A stretch of 64,000 bases of DNA from an uncultured Verrucomicrobiota bacterium (GCA_903904685.1 CAIVDS010000026.1:167431-231430); one strand, 5' to 3'; positions 19,580 through 29,052 are shown, counted from the stretch's first letter. The notes: generated from the sequence alone by a model not told the origin. Program-made: numbers and translations.

Positions 19580-20472
19580 GGCTTGGGGAAAAGACTGCCG
19601 GGATATTCGCCATTGGCAACCAGTCCGGCGAGCGCGGCCTGCACACGCGGCTTGTCCTCGCGATAGGTGACGCCGAACCAGCTCGCCGTCGTCGGCAACA
19701 CCTTCACGTCCGCTTCACCCACCGCGATCTGCCGGGAAACCGCCTCGGGCAAATAAAACTCCGACTCTAATGCGCCGCCGTGTATTTCAAAAAAGTTTGT
19801 GAACTGCCGGTTCATCGTCGTGAACAGCGCCGGAGTGAACGCCCAGCAGTTCATCGAAACAATTTCGGCGCCCGTGAATTTCTTTCCCGGACCCGCGCCG
19901 ACATCCTCACGACGAATGCCGGTATGCTCCACCACGCGTTGCAAGGCGCCATCCACCGTTGCCGTGCATACACCGCGCGACACCGCGCCATTCTCAGAAA
20001 GGGTATGGGCCAGCCTGTAGCCGACCATGGCAAATGCCGAACGCTGTAGGTTTTGATTTTTCGACAGATAGGCGGCCAATTTTTTAAACGCATCGCGCCC
20101 GAAATAGTCGTCGGCCCCGATCACCGCGAACGGTTCGCGCACGGCATCACGAGCGCACCACACCGCGTGGCCGGTGCCCCAGGGTTTTTCGCGGCCGGGC
20201 GGCGGCGTGCAGCCCGCCGGCAGTGCGTCGAGTGACTGGAAAACATAATCGACCAGGACACGGTCGGCGTATTTGGCGGCGACCTGCGCGCGAAACGCAT
20301 CTTCGAACTCCCGGCGGATAACAAACACCACGCGGCCGAAGCCGGCGCGGATCGCGTCGAACACCGCGTAGTCCAAAATTGTCTCGCCCGAGGGCCCGAC
20401 TCCGTCGAGTTGCTTGAGACCGCCGTAGCGGGAGCCCATGCCGGCGGCGAGAACGAGGAGCGTTGGTTGCAT
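19576..20472 (-). CDS. Sugar nucleotidyltransferase-like protein
   Basis: 298 residues. The N-terminus LLVLAAGMGSRYGGLKQLD is the nucleotide-binding G-x-G-(S/T)-R-x-x-x-x-K signature of NTP_transferase enzymes (GlmU/RmlA/GalU superfamily). Also visible are VGPSGETILDYAVFDAIRAG and the metal-binding Asp pair in FAVIGADDYFG. The C-terminal part (SMNCWAFTPALFTTMN, LPEAVSRQIAVGEADVKVLP) lacks a left-handed beta-helix, so this is a stand-alone transferase domain. Expected chemistry: NTP plus sugar-1-phosphate to NDP-sugar. It is the first gene of a pair with the PIG-L deacetylase. Confidence 0.83.
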   Translation of the reverse strand: MQPTLLVLAAGMGSRYGGLKQLDGVGPSGETILDYAVFDAIRAGFGRVVFVIRREFEDAFRAQVAAKYADRVLVDYVFQSLDALPAGCTPPPGREKPWGTGHAVWCARDAVREPFAVIGADDYFGRDAFKKLAAYLSKNQNLQRSAFAMVGYRLAHTLSENGAVSRGVCTATVDGALQRVVEHTGIRREDVGAGPGKKFTGAEIVSMNCWAFTPALFTTMNRQFTNFFEIHGGALESEFYLPEAVSRQIAVGEADVKVLPTTASWFGVTYREDKPRVQAALAGLVANGEYPGSLFPKP

Positions 20473-20532
20473 CAGTGATGCTTTATGAAGCCGCCCGCCG
20501 CGCCGCAGGCAAGATACGGTTTTCGTCCCCAG

Positions 20533-22416
20533 CTACTCCACGATGCCTTTCCTCAGGTAGGCGTGGTGCCCCTTCAGCAGTTCCTGAGCGAGTGCGTAAT
20601 TGCGATTGTCCTGATTGCTCGCGAATCCGGCAAACGCGGCGTCAATCCGCCCGCGGGCATTGCCCACGAAACAGGCGACGAGCGCTTCCAGTTCCGCCCG
20701 CGGACGCATCGGATCGGCGCATTTGATGAGCGCGTCGGCATGGAGCACCGCCGCCGAGATCGAGAAAAGCTCCGTACCGATGTCCACTACGCGACCAAGA
20801 AGGAGCTGACGTTTCTCCAGCTTCGCCCCATGCTTGGCCATCGCGTGAAACAGCGTGCGCGCCAGCCGGCGACTCGTGCGTGCGACATAGGCCAACGCAG
20901 GCTTGAACGCCGGCGTGAGGTCGGCCGGCACGCCGCCGGACGGCAGATACAGACGCGGATACCAGAGTGCGTAAAAGCCGCCGGCCTTCAACATGGCGAC
21001 GAGTCGTTTGCTCGCCGACTGCCGAGAATCGAGCACACCGCCCGCAACCTTGAGGTGAGGATCGAGTGCTTCGCGCGCAAGGAAGAGTCGCATGATTTCC
21101 GAGGAACCTTCAAAAATGAGGTTGATGCGACTGTCGCGCATCATGCGCTCGACCGGGATTATTTTTTCGCCGCGATTCTTTAAGGACTGCGCGGTCTCGT
21201 AGCCGCGTCCGCCGCGGACCTGCATCGTCTCGTCAACCGCACTCCAAGCGGACTCGGAGCCCCAGAGTTTGCACATCGCGGCCTCAATGCGGATGTCAGT
21301 CTTGTCGCGGTCTACCATCGCCGAGGTGAGCATGACCATTGCCTCGCACGCGAAGGCGTCGGCCGCCATGCGAGCCAACTTGTCGGCGATGGCGGCATGA
21401 TGCCCGATGGGTGCGCCCCACTGCACGCGCTCGGCCGACCACTCGCGCGCATAGCCGAGGCAGCGCTTCATAAAGCCGACGCATGCGGCGGGAATCGTTA
21501 GGCGTCCGGTATTCAGAGTGGTGAGCGCCACCTTCAACCCGCGCCCCTCGCCGCCGATGATCGCCTCGCGTGGCACCTTGACGTCGGTGAAGCGCACCAC
21601 GCCGTTGTAGAGCGCGCGCAGGCCCATGAAATGGCAGCGTGCGACCACTTCCACGCCGGGCGTATTCGTCTCTACGATGAACGCGGTGATGCGGCTGCGC
21701 GGCTTGCCGTTCACGACCTGATCGGGCGTGCGTGCCATCACCACGATCACGCCGGCCTTAACGCTGTTGGTGCACCAGAGTTTTTCGCCGTTGATGACAA
21801 AGTGTTCGCCGTCGGGCGTGGGCTCGGCGCGCGTGGTCATCTTCGCCGGATCGGAGCCGACGCCTGTCTCGGTGAGCGCAAAGGCAGAGATTTCACCACG
21901 TGCCACGCGCGGCAGGTATTTGTGCTTCTGCTCTTCGGTGCCGAAGAGTTTCACCGGTTGGGGCACGCCGATGGATTGGTGGGCGGAGAGCAGCGCGGTA
22001 AGGTTGCCGTCCACGCTGCCGAGGAGCTGCGCGGCGCGGCAGTAGTTGGTCTGCGACAGGCCGAGTCCGCCGTAGTCCTTCGGAATCTTGATGCCAAACG
22101 CGCCGAGCTTCGCGAGCCGCTCGATCAGCTTGTCGGGAATCTCGCCTTCGGCATCGATCCGGTCGGCGTCTACCTCGTGCTTCAAAATATACTCTAGCTC
22201 GGCGAGAAATGGCGCCCCCGCCTGGATATCCGCGTCGGGTTGCAGCGGAAATGGATAGACCTGGTCGAGCGCGAGTCGCCCCATGAAGAGATCGCCCGCA
22301 AAGCTGCGACGATCGCTGATATGGCGCGCGTCCTCGGTGAGTTCGAGCGCCTCGCGCTGGCCGCGATTCATTTTTGAGGTGTCGATGATCCCCGGGATGT
22401 CGTCAGTGGTGTTCAT
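20533..22416 (-). CDS. Acyl-CoA dehydrogenase (long form)
   Basis: 627-residue FAD-dependent dehydrogenase forming trans-2-enoyl-CoA, from ATG 22416. Visible parts: IPKDYGGLGLSQTNYCRAAQ, the FAD/substrate segment FALTETGVGSDPAKMTT, LWCTNS, and the C-terminal catalytic region INLIFEGSSEIMRLFLAREA, whose Glu in FEGSSE is the position used by VLCAD/ACAD9-type enzymes. A 200-residue C-terminal extension beyond the usual 380-residue core also fits the VLCAD-like group. It is last in the acyl-CoA degradation operon, overlapping the hydratase/dehydrogenase gene by 4 nt. Confidence 0.9.
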   Translation of the reverse strand: MNTTDDIPGIIDTSKMNRGQREALELTEDARHISDRRSFAGDLFMGRLALDQVYPFPLQPDADIQAGAPFLAELEYILKHEVDADRIDAEGEIPDKLIERLAKLGAFGIKIPKDYGGLGLSQTNYCRAAQLLGSVDGNLTALLSAHQSIGVPQPVKLFGTEEQKHKYLPRVARGEISAFALTETGVGSDPAKMTTRAEPTPDGEHFVINGEKLWCTNSVKAGVIVVMARTPDQVVNGKPRSRITAFIVETNTPGVEVVARCHFMGLRALYNGVVRFTDVKVPREAIIGGEGRGLKVALTTLNTGRLTIPAACVGFMKRCLGYAREWSAERVQWGAPIGHHAAIADKLARMAADAFACEAMVMLTSAMVDRDKTDIRIEAAMCKLWGSESAWSAVDETMQVRGGRGYETAQSLKNRGEKIIPVERMMRDSRINLIFEGSSEIMRLFLAREALDPHLKVAGGVLDSRQSASKRLVAMLKAGGFYALWYPRLYLPSGGVPADLTPAFKPALAYVARTSRRLARTLFHAMAKHGAKLEKRQLLLGRVVDIGTELFSISAAVLHADALIKCADPMRPRAELEALVACFVGNARGRIDAAFAGFASNQDNRNYALAQELLKGHHAYLRKGIVE

Positions 22417-24521
22417 TGGTGGACGAAGTTGTCGGCAGGATAAAAAGTGCGGCCGGCGCGGCGCATCTCGCAGAGGTATTCGCACGGCGCGAAACGGGGA
22501 GCGACCTCGCGCGAAAGCACTTCGAGCCGTCGAACGACTTCGGCGATGCCGAGCGTGTCGGCGTAGCGCAATGGCCCTCCGCGGAACGGCGCCCAGCCCG
22601 TGCCGAGGATCATCGCGAAATCAACTTCCTCCGGCGACTCGATCACGCCCTCGGCGAGGCAGCATGCGGCCTCGTTGATCATGATGAGGACAAGCCGGTC
22701 GCGCGCCCTCGCCGGGTTCAACGGCCGCACTGCGACGGTGCTCACCGCGCCGACCTGCGGGTTCACCTTCTCATGGCCTTTCTTTCCCGCGTGCAAATAG
22801 AAGCCGCAGCCGGATTTTTTGCCGAGCCAGCCCCTGGCGATCATCGCCTCGAGCGTGTCGTCGGGCGCCGCCGGATGCGGAAGCCTGCGTCCGAGATCTT
22901 GGGCCACGTGCGAGGCGACATCGAGGCCCACCTCGTCGGCCAGCCGCAGCGGTCCCATCGGCATTCCGAAGTCGAGCATCACACGATCCACCTCCTCGAC
23001 GCCGGCTCCCTCGCGGAACAGTCGCACTGCCTCGACTATGTAGGGCATGAGGATGCGGTTCACCAGAAACCCGGGGCTGTCCTTCACGATCACCGGGAGC
23101 TTGCCGATGGACTTTGAAAACTGAAGCGCCGTCGCGAGCGCATCCGCCGAGGTGCGGGGTCCCTGCACGATTTCCACGAGCTGCATCCGATGCACCGGAT
23201 TGAAAAAATGAATGCCAACCACACGTTCCGGATGCGCCAAGCCTGCCGCGATGGACTCGATGGAAAGCGCGGAGGTGTTGGTCGCGAGGATCGTATCCGG
23301 ACGGACACGTGCTTCAAGATCGCGAAAGATCGACTGCTTGGCCTCCAGCTTCTCGACGGCGGCCTCTATCACGAGATCCACGGCGTGGAGCCGTGTGGCA
23401 AGATGCGAAGGAGTGATGCGGTCAAGGCCGGCCATCGCCTCGGTGGCGGTGACTACTCGCCGCTTCGTCGCATCCCGGTAAACCGCCTCGATCGTGCGCA
23501 GGCCCTTCGCCAGCGCTTCGGGCGCGATGTCCTTGAGAATGACCGGCAGGCCGCGCGCGCTCACCCATTGCGCGATGCCCGCCCCCATCACGCCAGCGCC
23601 CACGACCGCGACACGCCGCACGGGGGCGGCCACGGCGGGAGCTGGCACTGAGAGTTTCTTCGCGCGTTCCTGCAGGAAAAAAATACCGACGAGATTCCGG
23701 CATTCGGGCGTTTCGAACAATTCGAGAAGCGCGGCTTTCTCCAGCACCAGACCTGTTTCGAGCGAATGACTCAACGTGTCGGTGCAAACTTCGAGGGCCT
23801 TGAGCGGCGCCGGATAATGGCCGCGGGACTTCGCCAGCACGCCGCGGCGGGCCTGGGCGGCCACAAGGGCCCGGATCGGCGTGAAACTGGAAACCCTGTG
23901 CGGAGGCGGCGGTCGTTTACCGCGGGCCAGCAGCCGGCGCGCGGCGGCCGTCAGGTATTCGCGGTGCGCGAGTTGGTCGACGAGGCCGAGCTTGAGCCCC
24001 TGCGCGCCGACGACCTGGCGACCGGGGAGGATCAGGCCGAGCGCGGCGGGCAGGCCGATAAGCGCGGGCAGGCGCACGGAGCCGCCCCACGCGGGCAGGA
24101 TGCCGAGCTGCGTCTCAGGCAGGCCGAGCTTGGTGGCCTTGTCGGTCGAGGCGACGCGCCAGTCACAGGCCAACGCCAGCTCGCAGCCGCCACCCAAACA
24201 CACGCCGTGAATCGCCGCGACCGACGGCACCGTCAGTCGCGACAGCCGCGTAAAAATACGTTGTCCAAGATCAACGATTTCGCCGAGGGCTACGGCATCG
24301 GGAGCGCGGACGAACTCTTTCAAATCGGCACCGGCGATGAATATCTTCGGCTTCGCACTGGCGATGATGACGCCTTTCAAGGTCGGCTCCGCTTCGAGAT
24401 TGGCAAGGTGTACATCGAGTTCGGCCAGCGTGGAGCGGTCGAAGATGTTGGCCGAGGAGGCGACCCGGTCAAAGGTCAGCGTACAGATGCCGTCGGCGTC
24501 GAGTTGACGGGTGATGTTCAT
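22413..24521 (-). CDS. Enoyl-CoA hydratase / 3-hydroxyacyl-CoA dehydrogenase (FadJ/FadB-like)
   Basis: 702-residue bifunctional beta-oxidation enzyme. The N-terminal crotonase domain (about 1-190) has IAGADLKEF and AIHGVCLGGGCELALACDWR with LPETQLGILPAWGG, carrying the two catalytic glutamates. The NAD-binding domain begins RVAVVGAGVMGAGIAQW (about 305). The dehydrogenase motif GIHFFNPVHRMQLVEIV contains the catalytic His, followed by DSPGFLVNRIL. The C-terminal dimerisation domain ends in a typical ILGTGWAPFRGGPLRYAD. It probably pairs with the adjacent thiolase as a trifunctional complex. Start and stop each overlap a neighbour by 4 nt. Confidence 0.93.
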   Translation of the reverse strand: MNITRQLDADGICTLTFDRVASSANIFDRSTLAELDVHLANLEAEPTLKGVIIASAKPKIFIAGADLKEFVRAPDAVALGEIVDLGQRIFTRLSRLTVPSVAAIHGVCLGGGCELALACDWRVASTDKATKLGLPETQLGILPAWGGSVRLPALIGLPAALGLILPGRQVVGAQGLKLGLVDQLAHREYLTAAARRLLARGKRPPPPHRVSSFTPIRALVAAQARRGVLAKSRGHYPAPLKALEVCTDTLSHSLETGLVLEKAALLELFETPECRNLVGIFFLQERAKKLSVPAPAVAAPVRRVAVVGAGVMGAGIAQWVSARGLPVILKDIAPEALAKGLRTIEAVYRDATKRRVVTATEAMAGLDRITPSHLATRLHAVDLVIEAAVEKLEAKQSIFRDLEARVRPDTILATNTSALSIESIAAGLAHPERVVGIHFFNPVHRMQLVEIVQGPRTSADALATALQFSKSIGKLPVIVKDSPGFLVNRILMPYIVEAVRLFREGAGVEEVDRVMLDFGMPMGPLRLADEVGLDVASHVAQDLGRRLPHPAAPDDTLEAMIARGWLGKKSGCGFYLHAGKKGHEKVNPQVGAVSTVAVRPLNPARARDRLVLIMINEAACCLAEGVIESPEEVDFAMILGTGWAPFRGGPLRYADTLGIAEVVRRLEVLSREVAPRFAPCEYLCEMRRAGRTFYPADNFVHQ

Positions 24522-25807
24522 GGCGTGGCCTCCAACCAGAGCGCGCCGCCTTGCCCGCCTCCGACGCAGAGCGAAACGAGCGCGCGTTTTTTCCCGCGCC
24601 GATGCAGCTCCTTGAGGGCGGTCAGCACGAGACGCGCGCCGGTCGCGCCGACCGGATGGCCGAGAGCGATACCGCCGCCGTTGACGTTGAGGATTTCACC
24701 GCGGATGTCGCCCAGCGGGCGGTCGCGGCCGAGGTGTTCCTTGGCAAACTCAGGCGATGCGGACGCGGCGCAGCACGCGAGTACCTGCGCGGCAAAAGCC
24801 TCGTTGATCTCGATGAGATCGGCGTCCGCCAGCCCGAGACCTCTTGTTTTTTCAGCGCGGGCGATGGCAAAGAGCGGGCCGAGCCCCATCCGCGCGGGTT
24901 CGCATCCGGCGTAGGCGTAGTCCACGAGACGGCCCAGCGGCTTGAGTCCGGTGCGGGCGAGCGCGGCCTCGCTCATGACCAGCAACGCCACCGCTCCGTC
25001 GGTGATCTGCGACGCGTTGCCGGCGGTGACGGTGCCGCCGTGCTTGTCGAACAACGGACGCAGCTTGGCGAGGGCTTCGATCGTCTGCGGAGCGCGCACG
25101 CCGTTGTCGGCGGTGACGGTAGAGGGCTCGCGTCCGCCGCGGGGATAGAAGGGGGCGATCTCGTCGGCGAGGCGTTCGCGGGCGGCGGCGGCTCGCTGGT
25201 GCGATTGCAGGGCGAAGCGATCCTGCTCGTCGCGGGTTACGAGCCAGTCGCGCGCCAGGACCTCGGCAGTCTGGCCCATGTTGAGTCCGCACACCGGATC
25301 GGTGAGACCAAGCTGCAGGCTGACTCGCGGCGTGAAGTCGGACGGACGAAAACGCAGCAGTCGGGCAAACTTCTGCGGGAGGGTTTTCGCCTTGGCGAGT
25401 TCGCCAAACTTGCGCGCGGCGCTGTCGTTGTAGAGCAGCGGATAATGGCTCATGCTCTCGGCACCGCCAACGAGAAAAATGCCGCCTTGGCCGGCGGCGA
25501 TTTTTTCGGCGGCCTGCGTGATGGCTTCGAAGCCGGAGGCGCAGTTGCGATGTACGGTGATGGCCGGCACCTGCATGGGAACGCCGGCGCGCAGGGCGAT
25601 GACACGGGCGATATTGGGGGCGTCGATTGGTTGGCCCACGCAGCCGAAGATGACCTCGTCGATGAGCGCGGGATCCATTCCGGTGCGGACGAGCAATGCG
25701 GCGGCGGCGGCGCGACCCAGCTCAACGGCATCGGCGGAAGCGAGCGCCGTGCCCATCTTGCAGAACGGGGTGCGGACTCCATCGACAATGTAGAGCGGCG
25801 TCTTCAT
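24518..25807 (-). CDS. Acetyl-CoA acyltransferase (3-ketoacyl-CoA thiolase, FadI-like)
   Basis: 429-residue thiolase that cleaves 3-ketoacyl-CoA with CoA. The nucleophilic Cys lies in TVHRNCASGFEAITQAA (about residue 90). The C-terminal motifs are NVNGGGIALGHPVGATGAR (catalytic His) and SLCVGGGQGGALWLEA (acid/base Cys). Length above 420 and the sequence VDGVRTPFCKMGTALASADA fit the FadI/trifunctional beta-subunit type rather than short acetoacetyl-CoA thiolases. It overlaps both neighbours by 4 nt. Confidence 0.92.
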   Translation of the reverse strand: MKTPLYIVDGVRTPFCKMGTALASADAVELGRAAAAALLVRTGMDPALIDEVIFGCVGQPIDAPNIARVIALRAGVPMQVPAITVHRNCASGFEAITQAAEKIAAGQGGIFLVGGAESMSHYPLLYNDSAARKFGELAKAKTLPQKFARLLRFRPSDFTPRVSLQLGLTDPVCGLNMGQTAEVLARDWLVTRDEQDRFALQSHQRAAAARERLADEIAPFYPRGGREPSTVTADNGVRAPQTIEALAKLRPLFDKHGGTVTAGNASQITDGAVALLVMSEAALARTGLKPLGRLVDYAYAGCEPARMGLGPLFAIARAEKTRGLGLADADLIEINEAFAAQVLACCAASASPEFAKEHLGRDRPLGDIRGEILNVNGGGIALGHPVGATGARLVLTALKELHRRGKKRALVSLCVGGGQGGALWLEATP

Positions 25808-27339
25808 GGGTAGGATGACCGGGGGGACGGGAGAGGTGCGTCGTGCGGGGGTTCCACGCGGCGGGATCCGTCACGGTGATCGACCACCTTCTGCTCCTTG
25901 AGGGCGACGCCGACTTTCTGGAGCACGCGGAGCTCGGCGGAGGAATGAAAGAGGATTTTGTTGGGCGTGAGCTCGAAGAGCGCGTGCAATTTTTCGCGGA
26001 GGGCGTACTCGAGGTCGGTCTCGGAACCCTCGCCGGTGCGCGCGACGTGGAGATTGAGTTCGTCGAGGTCGAGCGGATCGTCGTGGGCCTTGCGCAGTTC
26101 GATCTGCCACGCGCCAAGACCGGGCAGGTCGTCGAGCGCGCATTCAAGCTCGTTGAAGTCGACGATGGTTCCCTTGACCTTTTGGAAGCGCAGGGCGTGG
26201 ACATCGGACACGCGGGAGATTTTGCCGACGAGGCGCGGCATTCGGCGTCCGCAGCATGGGCACGGTTCCCAAGTGACGCCGTGTTCGCAACGGTCGCCGG
26301 TGCGGTAGCGCAGCACAACGGTACCTCGCTGGTCGAGGGGCGTCCACACGATCTCGCCACCCTGGCCGTCGGGCATGGGTTCGCCGGTCTCGGGGTTGAT
26401 GATCTCGATGATGCCCTGGTCGGGATAGAGGTGGTAGCCGGGCGGCGTGGTGCCGGGCGCGACGGGGCACTCGGTCCATGCGAGCTTCGCCTCGGTGAAT
26501 CCATAGGTGGCCATGATCCGGACATCGGGCGAACCGAGTTGCGCACAAAGCGCACCAAGCTTGCGCCGGGTGCCATCGGGGACTTTTTCACCACCGAGCA
26601 CGAGGATGCGCAGACCCTCGAAGCGGAGCTTTTCCTCCACGGCATGCTGGAGCACGTGGTAGAGAAACGTGGGCATCGCGACAAGGATCTGCGGCTTCAA
26701 CTTCTGGATGGCGCGGATGTTGCCCTCGGTGCCCATGACCTTGCCGCCGCCGGTCGCGAGCGCGAAGACGTTCCGGTCGATGCCGGCGTGATACATGTAC
26801 CAAAATGCCAGGTGCGGCGCGAAGGGGAACATGTTCACCATGCGCTCGTCGGGGAGGACACCGCCAATCTCAACAATGCGCCCGCTGCCGAGGCCGAGGT
26901 TGCGAATGTCGTGCTGCGTGTAGAGGAACGGCACCGGCTCGGTCGAGCGCCCGGTGGTGCTCGTCATGAAGATCGGCCGCCACTCGTGCTCCAGTTCGTC
27001 ATGTACCCGCGTACGCCCTTGCAGCAGCGCGCGCAGGATCACGGACGGGCGCCGGGCGAGGAGCTTCGCGTCGGGCGTGAGGACGAACTCAAGCGTGTGG
27101 CGAGGATCGTCCGGCGTAGGCAGCAGATCCTCCTTGCTGGTGAACGGCAGTTTCTTGAGGTCGACGACGGAGTGAAAATCGTCCGCCGTGAGGTTGCGCC
27201 CCTTGAAGAGCTTCCGGTAGTGCGGCGAAAACGGCACCACGCAATCCCGCAGGTATCGATGGAGCGCATGGCCCTGAAATCCGACCACGGTGTGTCGGTC
27301 GAGATGCTGCCACTGATGCGTGAGCCGGGGGTTCGACAT
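25804..27339 (-). CDS. AMP-forming acyl/aryl-CoA ligase (PaaK-like adenylating enzyme)
   Basis: 511 residues from ATG 27339. It belongs to the ANL superfamily by its ATP motif FMTSTTGRSTEPVPF, the A5-type IMATYGFTEAKLAW, and VLRYRTGDRCEHG with the adenylate-binding Asp. The Cys-rich stretch (CEHGVTWEPCPCCGRRMPR) is a zinc-ribbon-like element typical of phenylacetate-CoA-ligase-like proteins. It would activate a fatty or aromatic acid to its CoA thioester and is the first gene of the four-gene operon. This context favours a catabolic acid, but the chain type is unknown. A frame extension upstream to 27438 lacks family character. Confidence 0.8.
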   Translation of the reverse strand: MSNPRLTHQWQHLDRHTVVGFQGHALHRYLRDCVVPFSPHYRKLFKGRNLTADDFHSVVDLKKLPFTSKEDLLPTPDDPRHTLEFVLTPDAKLLARRPSVILRALLQGRTRVHDELEHEWRPIFMTSTTGRSTEPVPFLYTQHDIRNLGLGSGRIVEIGGVLPDERMVNMFPFAPHLAFWYMYHAGIDRNVFALATGGGKVMGTEGNIRAIQKLKPQILVAMPTFLYHVLQHAVEEKLRFEGLRILVLGGEKVPDGTRRKLGALCAQLGSPDVRIMATYGFTEAKLAWTECPVAPGTTPPGYHLYPDQGIIEIINPETGEPMPDGQGGEIVWTPLDQRGTVVLRYRTGDRCEHGVTWEPCPCCGRRMPRLVGKISRVSDVHALRFQKVKGTIVDFNELECALDDLPGLGAWQIELRKAHDDPLDLDELNLHVARTGEGSETDLEYALREKLHALFELTPNKILFHSSAELRVLQKVGVALKEQKVVDHRDGSRRVEPPHDAPLPSPRSSYP

Positions 27340-27483
27340 ACGAGAAACAGGGCGAAGGTTGAGGAGAGAGCACCACCGTTTTTCTGACGGCGTCACCGCG
27401 GGGAACGGCGGATGGTTGGTAACACCTGCAAGATGCATCTTTCCCCGTATAAAAGCAAATCTGCGATCGCGGCGGGCGTGTGT

Positions 27484-28626
27484 TCAACGCCCGATGAATG
27501 CCGCGATCTCCTCGCGGCGACGATCGCCATCCTGCTCGCCGATCTCGATCATGCGGTTGATGTAGCCGGGTTGGAAAAGCACGGTCGCCAGCAGATCGGC
27601 CCGCCGGGTTTCCCGGGTGCCAAGCCCGCGGGTGGCAAAGCGGAATGTGCGCGGCAGCTCTACCTCGAATTTGTTGGCGATCATCCCAAGATCCAGCGAC
27701 GGGCGGATGAGAAGCAGCTCCACCGGACGAAGACCGGTGTCCCGTGCCGACGGATGTCCGCGCAGCAGCGCGTTGAAGCGCTGGGTCATCAGCGCATCAT
27801 AGTCGAGCATGTCGAGAAACACGGCGTCCATCAACAGACCGATCACGGTGGCGGGAGGTGGATAACCCCGGGTTGTGACGGGAGCGGGCACGGTCGACGA
27901 AGCAGCATACTGGGTGGATATGGCGATCATCCGGTCGGCACCGAGATGCATGGCCGGCGACAGCGGTGCCGTGAGCCGTATGCCGCCGTCCCCGTGCCAG
28001 CCTTCGCCCAGATGGATGGCGGGGAAAAAAAGCGGCAGCGCGCAGGATGCCAGGATGTGGTCCACCGTGAGCGTGGTCAGCATGCTTTGGCGTCCGGGGC
28101 GTTTCCATGCCGGAATATCGCTGCCCTGCACCCAGGTGACAGACTGGCCGTCGCTGTAATTGGTTGTGGTGATCCCCACTGCGGACAGGCGACCGCGACG
28201 GATGTTTTCATCGATGCCGCAAAGCAGTCCATCCTTGCTCCCGAGCGCGTGCTGCAGAAAACGGCGCAGCGGGGTGGTGTCCACCATGCCTTGGGTCGGC
28301 GGCGAAAGCGATGCGCCACCCAAGACCAGCCGAAGAGCCCAGCGCAGCATGGTCGTGCTCAGAGTCGGCAGATCCGTACGGAAAACCTGATCCACCGTGA
28401 TGCCCCGCCAGAGCGCGGCGAGCCGTTCGACGGACTGGGGAAACGCATCGGGGCTGTTGGCCAGATGGGCCGCATTGATCGCCCCCGCGGATACGCCGGT
28501 CAAAACAGGGAAATGAAGATCTGGAAACGCGCGGGCGAGGCTGCGCAAAAATCCCACCTGATAAGCGGCGCGAGCGCCGCCTCCACCCAGCACCAACGCA
28601 AGCTTGGCGGAATCGTTTGTCGTCAT
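27484..28626 (-). CDS. Patatin-like phospholipase/acyl hydrolase
   Basis: 380 residues with the complete patatin signature: an oxyanion hole in LALVLGGGGARAAYQVGFL (about 9-27), nucleophile elbow LTGVSAGAIN (GxSxG, Ser near 46), and the catalytic Asp in GEGWHGDGGIRLTAP (DGG motif, near 214). No signal peptide is visible, so it is likely cytosolic or membrane-peripheral. The family releases fatty acids from phospholipids or acylglycerols. Its position 144 bp upstream of a fatty-acid degradation operon on the same strand suggests it may supply substrates; this is inference. Confidence 0.87.
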   Translation of the reverse strand: MTTNDSAKLALVLGGGGARAAYQVGFLRSLARAFPDLHFPVLTGVSAGAINAAHLANSPDAFPQSVERLAALWRGITVDQVFRTDLPTLSTTMLRWALRLVLGGASLSPPTQGMVDTTPLRRFLQHALGSKDGLLCGIDENIRRGRLSAVGITTTNYSDGQSVTWVQGSDIPAWKRPGRQSMLTTLTVDHILASCALPLFFPAIHLGEGWHGDGGIRLTAPLSPAMHLGADRMIAISTQYAASSTVPAPVTTRGYPPPATVIGLLMDAVFLDMLDYDALMTQRFNALLRGHPSARDTGLRPVELLLIRPSLDLGMIANKFEVELPRTFRFATRGLGTRETRRADLLATVLFQPGYINRMIEIGEQDGDRRREEIAAFIGR

Positions 28627-28781
28627 GGGAAAACGGGGTCCAAATCACCACTGACTTACTGAACGACGTCAAACTAGCGACCAGGTGCCATCATGACCAG
28701 CGGTTTTCCACAGGCAGATAAGCTGGGTGTGATCACAGGGGCCGGCACGCCCGGAGGGACGGAAAAGGGAGGCGTGGCCTC

Positions 28782-28925
28782 TCAGGCCTTCGAGATGACC
28801 TTGGCCCAAGTTTCTTGGAGGGCGTGGTCGGGACTTTGCAAGCCGAGGGTGTCAGCGATGGATTCGCACAACTCGTCATTGGCGCGGCCTTCGAGCGCAA
28901 GGAGGCGTGGACCTTGGGAAGCGGT
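28782..28925 (-). pseudogene. C-terminal fragment of an unidentified gene
   Basis: On the minus strand a 47-codon open stretch reads GPRLLALEGRANDELCESIA followed by DTLGLQSPDHALQETWAKVI and a stop at 28782-28784. Codon use and composition are strongly gene-like. There is no start: the frame is cut by a stop exactly where the duplicated leader begins (about 28926), so the leader appears to have replaced the 5' part. The parent family is not recognised. Confidence 0.45.
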
Positions 28926-29052
28926 TTGTCACATCTTTGTAGCGTGAACGTTTCATTGAGGCCGCGATGTCGTAACAAAGCGGTGTTTTATTGGTCACCT
29001 TTGATTCAAGCGATCCACACAACAACGGATCACCTCGTAAAATTCATCACAT
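28925..29052 (+). repeat. Leader repeat copy A
   Basis: A roughly 130-bp segment nearly repeated at 30141-30276. Shared blocks include TTTGTCAC-(A/G)-TCTTTGTAGCG, TGAACGTTTCATTGAGGCC, CGTAAC-AAGCGGTGTTTTA, AAGCGATCC-CACAACAAC and GATCACCTCGTAAA. Copy A ends at ATG 29051, in front of a decayed lipoprotein gene. Confidence 0.8.
28927..28943 (+). promoter_or_regulatory. Pho-box-like direct repeat (copy A)
   Basis: TGTCAC and TGTAGC start 11 bp apart, the spacing of PhoB half-sites. The second half is degenerate. It is conserved in copy B. Confidence 0.3.

Noticed and set aside
25843..27387. 514-codon plus-strand frame opposite the acyl-CoA ligase
   Set aside because: The ligase frame carries all adenylation motifs; this one carries none.
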